Source: an uncultured Burkholderiales bacterium
GTDB lineage: Bacteria; Pseudomonadota; Gammaproteobacteria; Burkholderiales; Burkholderiaceae_C
NCBI GenBank assembly: GCA_903871865.1
Contig: CAIQIL010000640.1
Span: forward strand, 1 to 7,749
Direction: 5' to 3'
DNA length: 7,749 nt
Shown piece after piece: positions 1 through 5,762 of the stretch. Numbering within the stretch: position 1 is the stretch's first letter; each line of letters opens with the position of its first letter. Below the pieces are notes generated by a model. That model had not been told where the DNA came from and ran no database searches. It was given only the letters and a program-made list of their open reading frames with translations. A program made the position numbers and the translations under genes.

Positions 1-359
1 CCAATGTCGTAGCGCTCCGTGCGCATGCCCAGGGCCTGCGTGGCCAGCGAGCGTTGGCTTTGGAAGTCGAAGTCGGCGGCACCGAGGCCGGCCGCGTCCA
101 GCGTGAAGTCGCAGCGGGTGTTGGAGCCGGTGGTGTAGGCCGTGTTGACGATGGCCGGGGTCGGGCCACCGGGCAAGAGGGGTGCTTTCACGCCCAGGGT
201 GTCCAGGCTGGTGCGCCACTCGAAGTTGCCCGCGGCGTTGTCGATGACGCCGACCTGGCCAAGCGCGACGGGCTCGTCCAGGTGGAGGTTGGGGTAACGG
301 TCGAACTCGTCGCGCAGCGTGCGGAACAAGGACCTGTTGATCGATGACCTGAACAACAT
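1..359 (-). CDS. Hypothetical protein, N-terminal 119 residues (3' end beyond window)
   Basis: I do not recognise this protein. The reading frame opens at an ATG at 359-357, preceded by a good ribosome binding site (AAAGGAG, six-base spacer), and stays open to the window edge. Composition is that of a normal soluble protein, whereas the other open minus-strand frame here is Arg/Pro/His-rich and looks like a shadow. It starts MLFRSSINRSLFRTLRDEF, then has a segment around residues 25-55 with the pattern LDEPVALGQVGVID and FEWRTSLDTLGV. Residues 65-119 look beta-rich (NTAYTTGSNTRCDFTLDAAG). No signal peptide or membrane segment is visible in this part. It is the fourth gene of a same-strand cluster whose other products are exported or membrane proteins. 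Without the C-terminal part its function cannot be assigned. A beta-rich effector or pore-forming fold is only a guess. Confidence 0.72.
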   Translation of the reverse strand, partial: MLFRSSINRSLFRTLRDEFDRYPNLHLDEPVALGQVGVIDNAAGNFEWRTSLDTLGVKAPLLPGGPTPAIVNTAYTTGSNTRCDFTLDAAGLGAADFDFQSQRSLATQALGMRTERYDI

Positions 360-365
360 GAAGCG

Positions 366-372
366 CTCCTTT
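366..372 (-). promoter_or_regulatory. Ribosome binding site of the partial gene at 1-359
   Basis: AAAGGAG on the minus strand, six bases before the ATG at 359. It decides the start of the truncated gene. It also argues that this gene is translated separately rather than being the continuation of the gene upstream. Confidence 0.7.
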
Positions 373-416
373 GGGTGGTGAAGCCCCGGGTATCGGCTTT
401 GCGTGTGACGCGGCTG

Positions 417-439
417 TGAAGCACCGCGCTGGTGCCTCA
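417..439 (-). other. 9-bp stem-loop between two hypothetical genes
   Basis: On the minus strand the arms TGAGGCACC and GGTGCTTCA pair over nine positions, eight Watson-Crick and one G-T wobble, around the five-base loop AGCGC. The 5' arm begins exactly at the TGA that would end the upstream gene if its frame shifted by one base. No run of T follows, so it is not a typical rho-independent terminator. It could be an RNA processing or stability element, or an attenuator between genes two and one of the cluster. Confidence 0.45.
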
Positions 440-978
440 ATGGGTGGCCGCTGCGGTGGGGTGCCCAGCGTGAAGTCAGGCAAGGCGCCTGCCAGGCCCA
501 TCCCGAACAGGCCCAGGCCGATGGCCAGGGTGATGGCGTGCGGCAATGCGACGTAAGGCAGCAGGCCCGCCCGCCCGTACCACTCGTTTTTGCCACGGGG
601 CTCGACGGGCTTGCCGCGGGTGTCGCCCTCCCCAGCGAGGGTGTGCATGGCGTTTTGCCAGGACCAGTCGATGCGGGGGCTGGACATCTGCTGGTCCTCA
701 TCGCCCACCGCCCGCCGGTACTGGTTGACTTCGATCTCCCGGATGCGCACGTAGTGGCGCATCTGGTGCCTTTTGCCCGCGTGCTCGATGACCCAGAACG
801 CCAGGCTGCTGGCGGCGGCGATGAGGAAGAAGCCATGGGCCCGGTACTGGAATCCCAGGCCGAGCGCCGCCAGGCTCAAGGTCACGCCCCAGCCTTTCAC
901 GGTCAGCAGCCGCTGATCGAAGTCCGCCACCGACTTCACCAGGGCGAAGTACTCGTCTTTCTCGAAGCTGTCTGACAT
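437..978 (-). CDS. Hypothetical membrane protein with three predicted TM segments; stop codon unclear (probable frameshift near 458-461)
   Basis: The start ATG at 978 has a near-perfect Shine-Dalgarno site (AGGAGG at 984-989, five-base spacer). The first 173 residues read as a convincing protein: a short acidic N-terminus, hydrophobic stretches at about 28-43 and 49-66 forming a hairpin, a polar middle (about 67-138, rich in Arg, Glu and Gln), and a third hydrophobic stretch at about 139-165. I do not recognise a named family. After residue 173 the codon choice turns atypical (CCA, ATT, GCA, ACA, TCA, ATA). The frame then stays open to the window edge as a Pro/Arg/His-rich shadow of the next gene. 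One extra base at the G-run 458-461 would give the tail GTPTAAATH and a TGA at 439-437, about 180 residues in all, and I used that end. The gene starts 20 bases after the stop of the preceding gene and is probably co-transcribed with it. Confidence 0.7.
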
Positions 979-998
979 GGCCGCCTCCTGGGTGCGCC

Positions 999-1619
999 TC
1001 AGCGCTCGAACCTCACCATGCGGACCTGGTCGAAGTAGGTGGTGAAGCGGCCCAGGTCGTTGTAGCCAAACAGGTCGCAGTTGGCCTCGACCACGCCCGG
1101 CACCGCGGTGCCATCCAGCAGGGTGATCTGCAAGTGGGCCTTGGGGTTGGGCGAGGTGTGGTCGTCGGCGCGCTGCACCTCGAAGCGGGCCATGCGTTCG
1201 AACAGGACCGTCTGGCCGGAGGTCAGCGTCAGGTCGTGTCCGACCGAGATGCAGTTGCTGAAGGACTCGGCACGCAGCCGCGTCTGGCTGCCGTCGCGCC
1301 CCACCACCACGGCCGTGGCCTCGGACCAGGGCTTTTGCACCGGTTGCGCTGGCGGCACGGGCGTGGCCTCGGGCAAGGCCTTGGGCGGGGTGTGGGAAGG
1401 GGTAACGGATGGGGTAACGGATGGGGTAACGGATGGGGTGCTGACCGAAGCGCCTGCCGACGCCTGCGTCGCCGCGGCGGCATCGCCCGAGTGGCCCAGC
1501 ACGCCGTTTTGGTAGAGCAGGGCGACCAGGCCGCTCACGGCGGTGATGACGCCGGCCAGAGCGGTGAGCACGCCGGGCAGCGTTTGCCACCAGCTGGTGG
1601 TGTGGGGGGTGTCGGGCAT
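999..1619 (-). CDS. Hypothetical single-pass membrane protein with TPSV-repeat linker and C-terminal beta-rich domain
   Basis: Counting 206 residues from the ATG at 1619. The N-terminus SWWQTLPGVLTALAGVITAV leads into one hydrophobic segment (about 13-37), then a low-complexity Ala/Ser/Thr/Pro linker (about 45-98) with three copies of TPSV. The C-terminal domain (about 100-206) contains VVGRDG, LTSGQTVLFERMARFEV, ITLLDGTAVPGVV, NDLGRF and a final VRMVRFER, which suggests alternating beta strands. It has two cysteines (C123, C181) that could form a disulfide if the domain is periplasmic. No known enzyme motif is seen. An ATG at 1637 overlaps the preceding stop (TGATG) and would add six residues, but the ATG at 1619 has the better ribosome binding site. 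Its position suggests an envelope-anchored partner of the secreted protein encoded just upstream. Function unknown. Confidence 0.8.
   Translation of the reverse strand: MPDTPHTTSWWQTLPGVLTALAGVITAVSGLVALLYQNGVLGHSGDAAAATQASAGASVSTPSVTPSVTPSVTPSHTPPKALPEATPVPPAQPVQKPWSEATAVVVGRDGSQTRLRAESFSNCISVGHDLTLTSGQTVLFERMARFEVQRADDHTSPNPKAHLQITLLDGTAVPGVVEANCDLFGYNDLGRFTTYFDQVRMVRFER
1399..1439. repeat. 12-bp tandem repeat (GGGGTAACGGAT) x3 plus partial copy
   Basis: Three identical 12-bp units at 1399-1410, 1411-1422 and 1423-1434, followed by GGGGT of a fourth. They lie inside a coding region and on the minus strand encode repeated Thr-Pro-Ser-Val. Because the unit is a multiple of three, changes in copy number would lengthen or shorten the linker without shifting frame. 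Identity at every base, including third codon positions, points to recent slippage. Confidence 0.9.
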
Positions 1620-1624
1620 GGGGG

Positions 1625-1631
1625 CTCCCTT
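1625..1631 (-). promoter_or_regulatory. Ribosome binding site that decides the start at 1619
   Basis: AAGGGAG on the minus strand, five bases before the ATG at 1619. The competing ATG at 1637, which overlaps the previous stop codon, has only a weak GAAGG three bases away. The downstream ATG is therefore preferred. Confidence 0.55.
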
Positions 1632-1636
1632 GGTCA

Positions 1637-2479
1637 TCAGCCTTCACACACCGAACGTTCCGCCTTGGCGGTGGTGTAGGTCTTGAAGTCCGCCTCGCCC
1701 GGGGCCTTGTGCTTGAAGCTGAACCACACGCTGTAAATGCCGTGGCCGGGGTAGTTCAGGTCCACCAGGAAGCGGTCGATGTCGCCGGGGCCGTATTTGA
1801 AGTCCTGCGTGTCCAGCAGCTTGCTGCCCTTGGCCTGGGTCAGGTCAACCTCGTACTTGTAGGTCACCAGGGGCGCACCCGAGAGCGGCGGGGTGAGTTG
1901 CGGGCAAGCCCGGTAATCCCAGTTCAGGGTGATTTCAGAGACGAGGACGATGCCCTGGCCCTGGTTGCCGATCATCACGCTGGCGCCGGTGTACTTGGCC
2001 ACCGAGAACTCCACCAACAGGTTGGACGCCTTGAGCGTGCTGACGGCCTTGCTCACCGCGGTTTTGACGGTGCTGTCGGTGTGCTGGTTGACCTCGGAGG
2101 TGGTCTTGACCGACATGGCCTTAGAGCACTCGCTCATGCTGCCGCTGAACCAGCGCTTTTCCAGGCGCTTGACCAGCGCGCTTTCCGAGTTGCGGTCCAG
2201 CACCACGGCGCCGCTGGCCTTGCCGGCCAGGGTGCTGCCGCTGGCCTTGACGGCGGTGCCGCTCTTCTTGCCCTCGACCTGTGACATCTCATCGACGATG
2301 CTGTCTTTGTTGCCGCCGCTGGCTTCGACGCAAGAGATGTAGTCGGCCATCTTCTGCGTCACGCAGCGCTCGGCGTAGGGCTGGCTGCCGGCGGGGCAGT
2401 CCAGCGCGAAGGCGGCCTGGGAGGCTGCGGCCAGCAACAAGGCGGGCAGGGCGGGCAGGGCGGTGCGGAGGTGCGTCAT
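1637..2479 (-). CDS. Hypothetical secreted protein with six cysteines
   Basis: Counting 280 residues from the ATG at 2479. This start gives a classical Sec signal peptide: MTHLR, a Leu/Ala-rich core at about 7-20, and a likely cleavage after AFA (residue 25). An in-frame GTG at 2515 would add 12 polar residues and spoil the signal, so I rejected it. The motif before C28 (ALD) is not a lipobox, so the product is probably soluble in the periplasm or secreted. An N-terminal Cys cluster (C28, C39, C50) includes YISCVEASGGN. A Ser/Thr/Lys-rich, probably helical region follows (about 55-155). The C-terminal part (about 180-280) looks like a beta sandwich: ITLNWDYRACP, VTYKYEVDLTQ, GIYSVWFSFKHK. Other cysteines are C118, C192 and C278. 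Even numbers of Cys suggest disulfides. I do not recognise the family. The stop TGA overlaps a possible ATG of the next gene, indicating one operon. Confidence 0.8.
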   Translation of the reverse strand: MTHLRTALPALPALLLAAASQAAFALDCPAGSQPYAERCVTQKMADYISCVEASGGNKDSIVDEMSQVEGKKSGTAVKASGSTLAGKASGAVVLDRNSESALVKRLEKRWFSGSMSECSKAMSVKTTSEVNQHTDSTVKTAVSKAVSTLKASNLLVEFSVAKYTGASVMIGNQGQGIVLVSEITLNWDYRACPQLTPPLSGAPLVTYKYEVDLTQAKGSKLLDTQDFKYGPGDIDRFLVDLNYPGHGIYSVWFSFKHKAPGEADFKTYTTAKAERSVCEG

Positions 2480-2539
2480 GGGGCTCTCTGAGGGGCTGGT
2501 TTGTGTGCCGGCCACCTTAGCGAGCCCCCCGGGCCCCGT

Positions 2540-3736
2540 CTATCCCACGTCCGTCACTGGGCTGGGCGGCGCCATCACGTTGCGGCCACGGCCTTCGTGC
2601 TTGGCCTGGTAGAGCGCGCGGTCGGCGCGTTCCAGGGTGCGGTGCAGGGGCGCGCCGGGCTCGTGCTGGGCCACGCCGGCCGAGAAGGCCACGCGCAGCG
2701 TCGGCGCTGCGGTGCTGATCTGCGAGCGGTCCAAGGCCTCGCGCAGGCGCTGCAGGGCGATGTCGGCCTTGCGCGGGCTGGTGTTGGGCAGCACGAAGAG
2801 GAACTCTTCACCGCCCCAGCGGCCCACCGTGTCGGACTCGCGCAGCACCATGGTGGCGCCGGCCGAGAAGGCCACCAGGGCCTCGTCGCCCACGCGGTGG
2901 CCGTGCTGGTCGTTGATGCGCTTGAAGTGGTCCAGGTCCACCAGCACGATGGTGAAGCGCTCGCCATAGCGTTCGAAGCGGCGCACGCAGTCCTGCAGCT
3001 TGTCCTGGATGTGGCGGCGGTTGTAGAGGCCGGTCAGCGCGTCGCGGCTGGCCAGGGCCTGCACCTTGTCGAGGGTGGCGCGCAGCTCGCGGCGCTGCTG
3101 CGACAGGCGGTTGCGCCAAGCCGAGATCTGGTAGGCCGCCAGCACCAGCGGGGGCAGGGTGCCCAGCAGCAGCTCGAAGCGCAGCAGCTCCAGCGTGGGC
3201 GGGTAGTAGTCCGGGTCCATGCGCGAAAGCACGCCCATGCACACGCCCAGCATCGCCATGGCCAGCACGCCGGTGAACACCGACTGCCGCGGCTGGTGGG
3301 TGTACATGCCGAACACCATCACCAGCGCGATGAGGACGAGCACCAGGCCGCGGTCGTGCGGGCCGATGGCGGTGTACGCGAAAGCGATGGCCAGCAGCGA
3401 AAAGCTCTGCTGCGGGATCATCAGGTTGGGGTCGCGCAGGCGGCGTGTCTTGCCAAAGCGCACCAGCACATAAAACAGCGCGTAGGTGGGCAGGGCGGTG
3501 GCCAGCAGCAGGCGCGGCGCGAAGCTGCGCATGATGCCCATCTCGGCGGCGTAGAAGGCCGCGCTGCAGCAGATGGCGTACATGATGGCGCACAGCAGGA
3601 TCACGCCGGTGCGTGCGCGGGTGGCGCGGTCGGGCCCGAAGATGAATTTCACCAGGCGCCCCATGGCGTCGATGATGGGGTCGGGGGCGTTGCTCTGTCC
3701 GGGGGCGTCGGGCAGGGTGTCCACGGTGGCGTTCAT
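2540..3736 (-). CDS. Membrane-bound diguanylate cyclase (GGDEF domain), second of a tandem pair
   Basis: 398 residues. It should condense two GTP into cyclic di-GMP at the inner membrane. About six hydrophobic segments occupy residues 44-205 (roughly 44-64, 71-93, 111-125, 129-146, 152-170, 185-205). An Arg/Gln-rich linker (206-228) of coiled-coil type follows, then the GGDEF domain from SRDALTGLYNRRH (230-242). Catalytic features are intact: VDLDHFK with metal-binding D267, N275 and D284 for GTP, and the signature GGEEF at 308-312. RESD at 299-302, five residues before the signature, is a canonical inhibitory I-site, so product inhibition is likely. No EAL or HD-GYP domain is present. The signal sensed by the membrane part is unknown. 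The ATG overlaps the stop of the upstream cyclase by 4 bp (ATGA), with GGAGGG about ten bases before it, so translation is coupled. The final residues (PPSPVTDVG) form a short tail. Confidence 0.95.
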   Translation of the reverse strand: MNATVDTLPDAPGQSNAPDPIIDAMGRLVKFIFGPDRATRARTGVILLCAIMYAICCSAAFYAAEMGIMRSFAPRLLLATALPTYALFYVLVRFGKTRRLRDPNLMIPQQSFSLLAIAFAYTAIGPHDRGLVLVLIALVMVFGMYTHQPRQSVFTGVLAMAMLGVCMGVLSRMDPDYYPPTLELLRFELLLGTLPPLVLAAYQISAWRNRLSQQRRELRATLDKVQALASRDALTGLYNRRHIQDKLQDCVRRFERYGERFTIVLVDLDHFKRINDQHGHRVGDEALVAFSAGATMVLRESDTVGRWGGEEFLFVLPNTSPRKADIALQRLREALDRSQISTAAPTLRVAFSAGVAQHEPGAPLHRTLERADRALYQAKHEGRGRNVMAPPSPVTDVG

Positions 3737-4923
3737 GGGGTGCTGCCCTCCAGGGCGTGCGGCGGTGCCAGGAAGGGCGCCAGGTCAGGCGCGGCCGGTG
3801 GCACGTCTTCGGGGTCGGCGCATTCGCTGCGGTTGCGGCCCTTGCGCTTGGCTTCGTAGAGGGCGCGGTCCGCACGTTCCACCAGCTGCTCCAGGGTGTC
3901 GCCGGGGCGTGCCTGGGCGATGCCCGCCGAGAAGGTGGCGCGCAGGCCCGGGTGGCCGGCATACGACAGGCGCTCGGTGCCGGTGCGCAGGCGCTCGATG
4001 GCCGATTTGGCATCGTGCTGCGCCACCTGGGGCAGCAGCACGAGGAATTCTTCACCGCCCCAGCGGGCCACCTTGTCCACCTGGCGCAGCACGCCTTGGG
4101 CGTGGGCCGCAAAGCCGCAGAGCACGGCATCGCCAGCGGCGTGACCGGCGTGGTCGTTGATGTGCTTGAAGTGGTCGAGGTCGAGCAGGGCCACGCTGAG
4201 TGCGCTGCCGTTGCGGTCCATCAGCTTGAGTTCGGCCTCGGCCAGGTCGGTCATGGTGCGGCGGTTGAGCAGGCCGGTGAGGGTGTCTTGCGTGGCCATG
4301 TGCTGCAGGGTGTCGAGCGCCCGCGACAGCTCGCGTGCCTGGCTGCCAATGCGCATGCGGATGTCGGTCACCCACTTGGCCACCAGCGACAGGATCAGCA
4401 GCGTTGAGCCACCGATCACGAAGTGCATCAGCCCGGTGGAGGCCGGGTAGCTGACCGGGTCATGCCAGCTCAGCCAGACCACCGCGCCCAGCAGCATCGC
4501 CACCGAGGCCAGGCCCAGGGTGAGCATCTGCGTGGGGCGCAGGCGGAACATGCACATCACCAGGGCCTCGGCCACCAGGATGAGCACGCTGGCGCGGTGT
4601 TCGCCCAGCTGCGTGTAGGCCAGGATGCACAGCCCGATCGACACCAGCGCGTGCGGCATGGTGAGCACCGGGTCGGGCAGGCGCTGCGTCCAGCCGCTGC
4701 GCACCAGCGCGAACACGCCCAGGTAGGTCGCCACGCTGGCCCAGGTCAGGGCGGCGGCGAACGGCGGGTGCATCAGCCCCAGGTGCACCGAGTGCCAGAA
4801 GATGCCCAGGTTGACGATGTAGAGCTGGGACGAGGCGAGCAGGAAGACGATGTGCCTTCGCATGGGCGCGTGCGTCCCCAGCAGCCATCGGGCAGGGGTT
4901 TGGAGCCAGGGGGGGAGGTTCAT
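3733..4923 (-). CDS. Membrane-bound diguanylate cyclase (GGDEF domain), first of a tandem pair
   Basis: 396 residues with the same plan as the cyclase gene that follows. There are about six membrane segments (roughly 24-48, 54-75, 88-105, 110-127, 131-152, 162-183), a short helical linker, and a GGDEF domain starting at TQDTLTGLLNRR (211-222). LDLDHFK supplies D248; N256 and D265 match the GTP-binding positions. The signature GGEEF is at 289-293, with the inhibitory-site motif RQVD at 280-283. It should therefore be an active, product-inhibited cyclic di-GMP synthase. The C-terminal 30 residues are Pro/Ala-rich. The membrane parts of the two cyclases also align (RLPDPVLTMP here, RLRDPNLMIP there), so this is a duplication. 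No strong ribosome binding site precedes the ATG at 4923. The internal ATG at 4863 would cut into the first membrane segment, so I kept the longer form. Confidence 0.94.
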   Translation of the reverse strand: MNLPPWLQTPARWLLGTHAPMRRHIVFLLASSQLYIVNLGIFWHSVHLGLMHPPFAAALTWASVATYLGVFALVRSGWTQRLPDPVLTMPHALVSIGLCILAYTQLGEHRASVLILVAEALVMCMFRLRPTQMLTLGLASVAMLLGAVVWLSWHDPVSYPASTGLMHFVIGGSTLLILSLVAKWVTDIRMRIGSQARELSRALDTLQHMATQDTLTGLLNRRTMTDLAEAELKLMDRNGSALSVALLDLDHFKHINDHAGHAAGDAVLCGFAAHAQGVLRQVDKVARWGGEEFLVLLPQVAQHDAKSAIERLRTGTERLSYAGHPGLRATFSAGIAQARPGDTLEQLVERADRALYEAKRKGRNRSECADPEDVPPAAPDLAPFLAPPHALEGSTP

Positions 4924-5052
4924 CGTCGGATGGCGTGGGTGTCACTCCATATCGGCCGGAATCGTCCTGGGCTTGACATGCCATCCGGTGCTCGGAGTCC
5001 GTTGGATGGGGCGTGTGGCCCTTTCTGCGGGCGCTTCCGCGACAACCCTGGG
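4924..5052 (-). promoter_or_regulatory. 129-bp leader of the diguanylate cyclase pair, with inverted repeats
   Basis: Non-coding gap between the stop of the upstream membrane-protein gene and the first cyclase. CGGATGGC at 4927-4934 and its exact complement GCCATCCG at 4980-4987 form an 8-bp inverted repeat 45 bases apart. A further GGATGG at 5004-5009 could also pair with the GCCATCC arm. This could be an operator or an mRNA structure. I found no convincing -35/-10 pair for the minus strand and no T-tract terminator, so transcription may start here or read through from queF. Confidence 0.3.
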
Positions 5053-5063
5053 TCAACCCTGGG
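5043..5063. repeat. Direct repeat CAACCCTGGG x2, one base apart
   Basis: CAACCCTGGG occurs at 5043-5052 and again at 5054-5063, separated by one T, so the period is 11 bp. The second copy includes the last codons and most of the TGA stop of the membrane-protein gene. The first copy lies just after it. It looks like a small local duplication. Confidence 0.75.
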
Positions 5064-5757
5064 GTGTGGACGGCGGCTCGGGGGGCTCGGGTGGTCGGCT
5101 CGGCGGTTTGCCCGGCAGGTAGCGCTCGTCGGAGTAGGTCAGCAGCCATTCCGGCTTGAAGGCCACGAAGATGGCCACCAGCATGCCGGTGCTGAAGGCC
5201 TCGCCCCAGCCCATCAGCCAGTAGCCCAGCAGCCATTCTTCGAGGTCGAGGGTGTCGGGCTTGCGGCCAGCCAGGTAGGCGAGGTAGCCCGTCAGGCTGA
5301 CGGCCAGCGCCGTGGCGATGAAGGCGCGCCCCAGGATGAAGACGAAGAGGTGGTGGGGCAGCCAGCGGCGGATGGCCAGCCCAAACCCCAGCGACAAGGT
5401 GCCTGGCACCAGGCCCAGCCACACCAGGTGGGAGACCATGCTGCCCACGTCGGGCAGGTGCTGGCGCCCGACCAGGCTGGCCAGGGCGACCACGGGCAGC
5501 AGCGTCCACATGGCCAGGGGCCAGCCGAACATCAGCGCGAGCAGGCAGGCGGATGACACGTGCAGCGCCAGGCCGGAAGGCAGCAGGCGCTCGGCACTCC
5601 ACAGGAAAGGCAGCAGCACCAGCGCGCCCAGCCAGGGGCTTTGCAGGGGGCCATGGCGCAGCGGCAACCAGGGCTTGAAGGGCAGGGCGCCCAGCAGCAC
5701 CCCGCAGAGCACGGCCCAGTCCACCCAGGGGGCGTGACCGAGCTCGGGCAGGTTCAC
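5053..5757 (-). CDS. COG3235/CbiM-like integral membrane protein, putative ECF transporter permease
   Basis: Read as 234 residues from a GTG at 5757 (MNLPELGHAPWVDW). About six to seven hydrophobic segments lie between residues 12 and 200. Two stretches recall the CbiM-like family annotated as energy-coupling factor transporter permease (COG3235): LHVSSACLLALMFGWPLA at 65-82 and GEAFSTGMLVAIFVAFKPEW at 185-204, followed by DERYLPG. The assignment is from memory of the family pattern and not from a search. The metal-binding MHI start of true CbiM is absent, so cobalt or nickel transport should not be assumed. No ATPase or T component is in the window. The last 20 residues are Pro-rich. The GTG lies only five bases after the queF stop and lacks a clear ribosome binding site, which suggests translation by reinitiation and a shared transcript. 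Confidence 0.8.
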   Translation of the reverse strand: MNLPELGHAPWVDWAVLCGVLLGALPFKPWLPLRHGPLQSPWLGALVLLPFLWSAERLLPSGLALHVSSACLLALMFGWPLAMWTLLPVVALASLVGRQHLPDVGSMVSHLVWLGLVPGTLSLGFGLAIRRWLPHHLFVFILGRAFIATALAVSLTGYLAYLAGRKPDTLDLEEWLLGYWLMGWGEAFSTGMLVAIFVAFKPEWLLTYSDERYLPGKPPSRPPEPPEPPSTPQG

Positions 5758-5762
5758 GCCAT

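Noticed and set aside
2480..2515. Earlier GTG start for the secreted protein
   Set aside because: It would put 12 polar residues before a clean signal peptide; the ATG at 2479 is preferred.
2521..2540. C/G-rich block after the second cyclase as a terminator
   Set aside because: Only about four base pairs of stem can form and no T run follows on the minus strand.
2501..3859. 452-codon open frame on the plus strand
   Set aside because: It is antisense to the diguanylate cyclase genes, rich in Ala, Gly, Gln, His and Arg with no domain, and explained by GC-rich codon bias of the real genes.
4973..4978. Perfect TTGACA -35 box on the plus strand
   Set aside because: No matching -10 box at proper spacing and no plus-strand gene downstream.
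4423..5556. 377-codon open frame on the plus strand
   Set aside because: It crosses the cyclase, the intergenic leader and the membrane-protein gene in antisense; composition is low-complexity Gln/His/Gly/Arg and there is no ribosome binding site.
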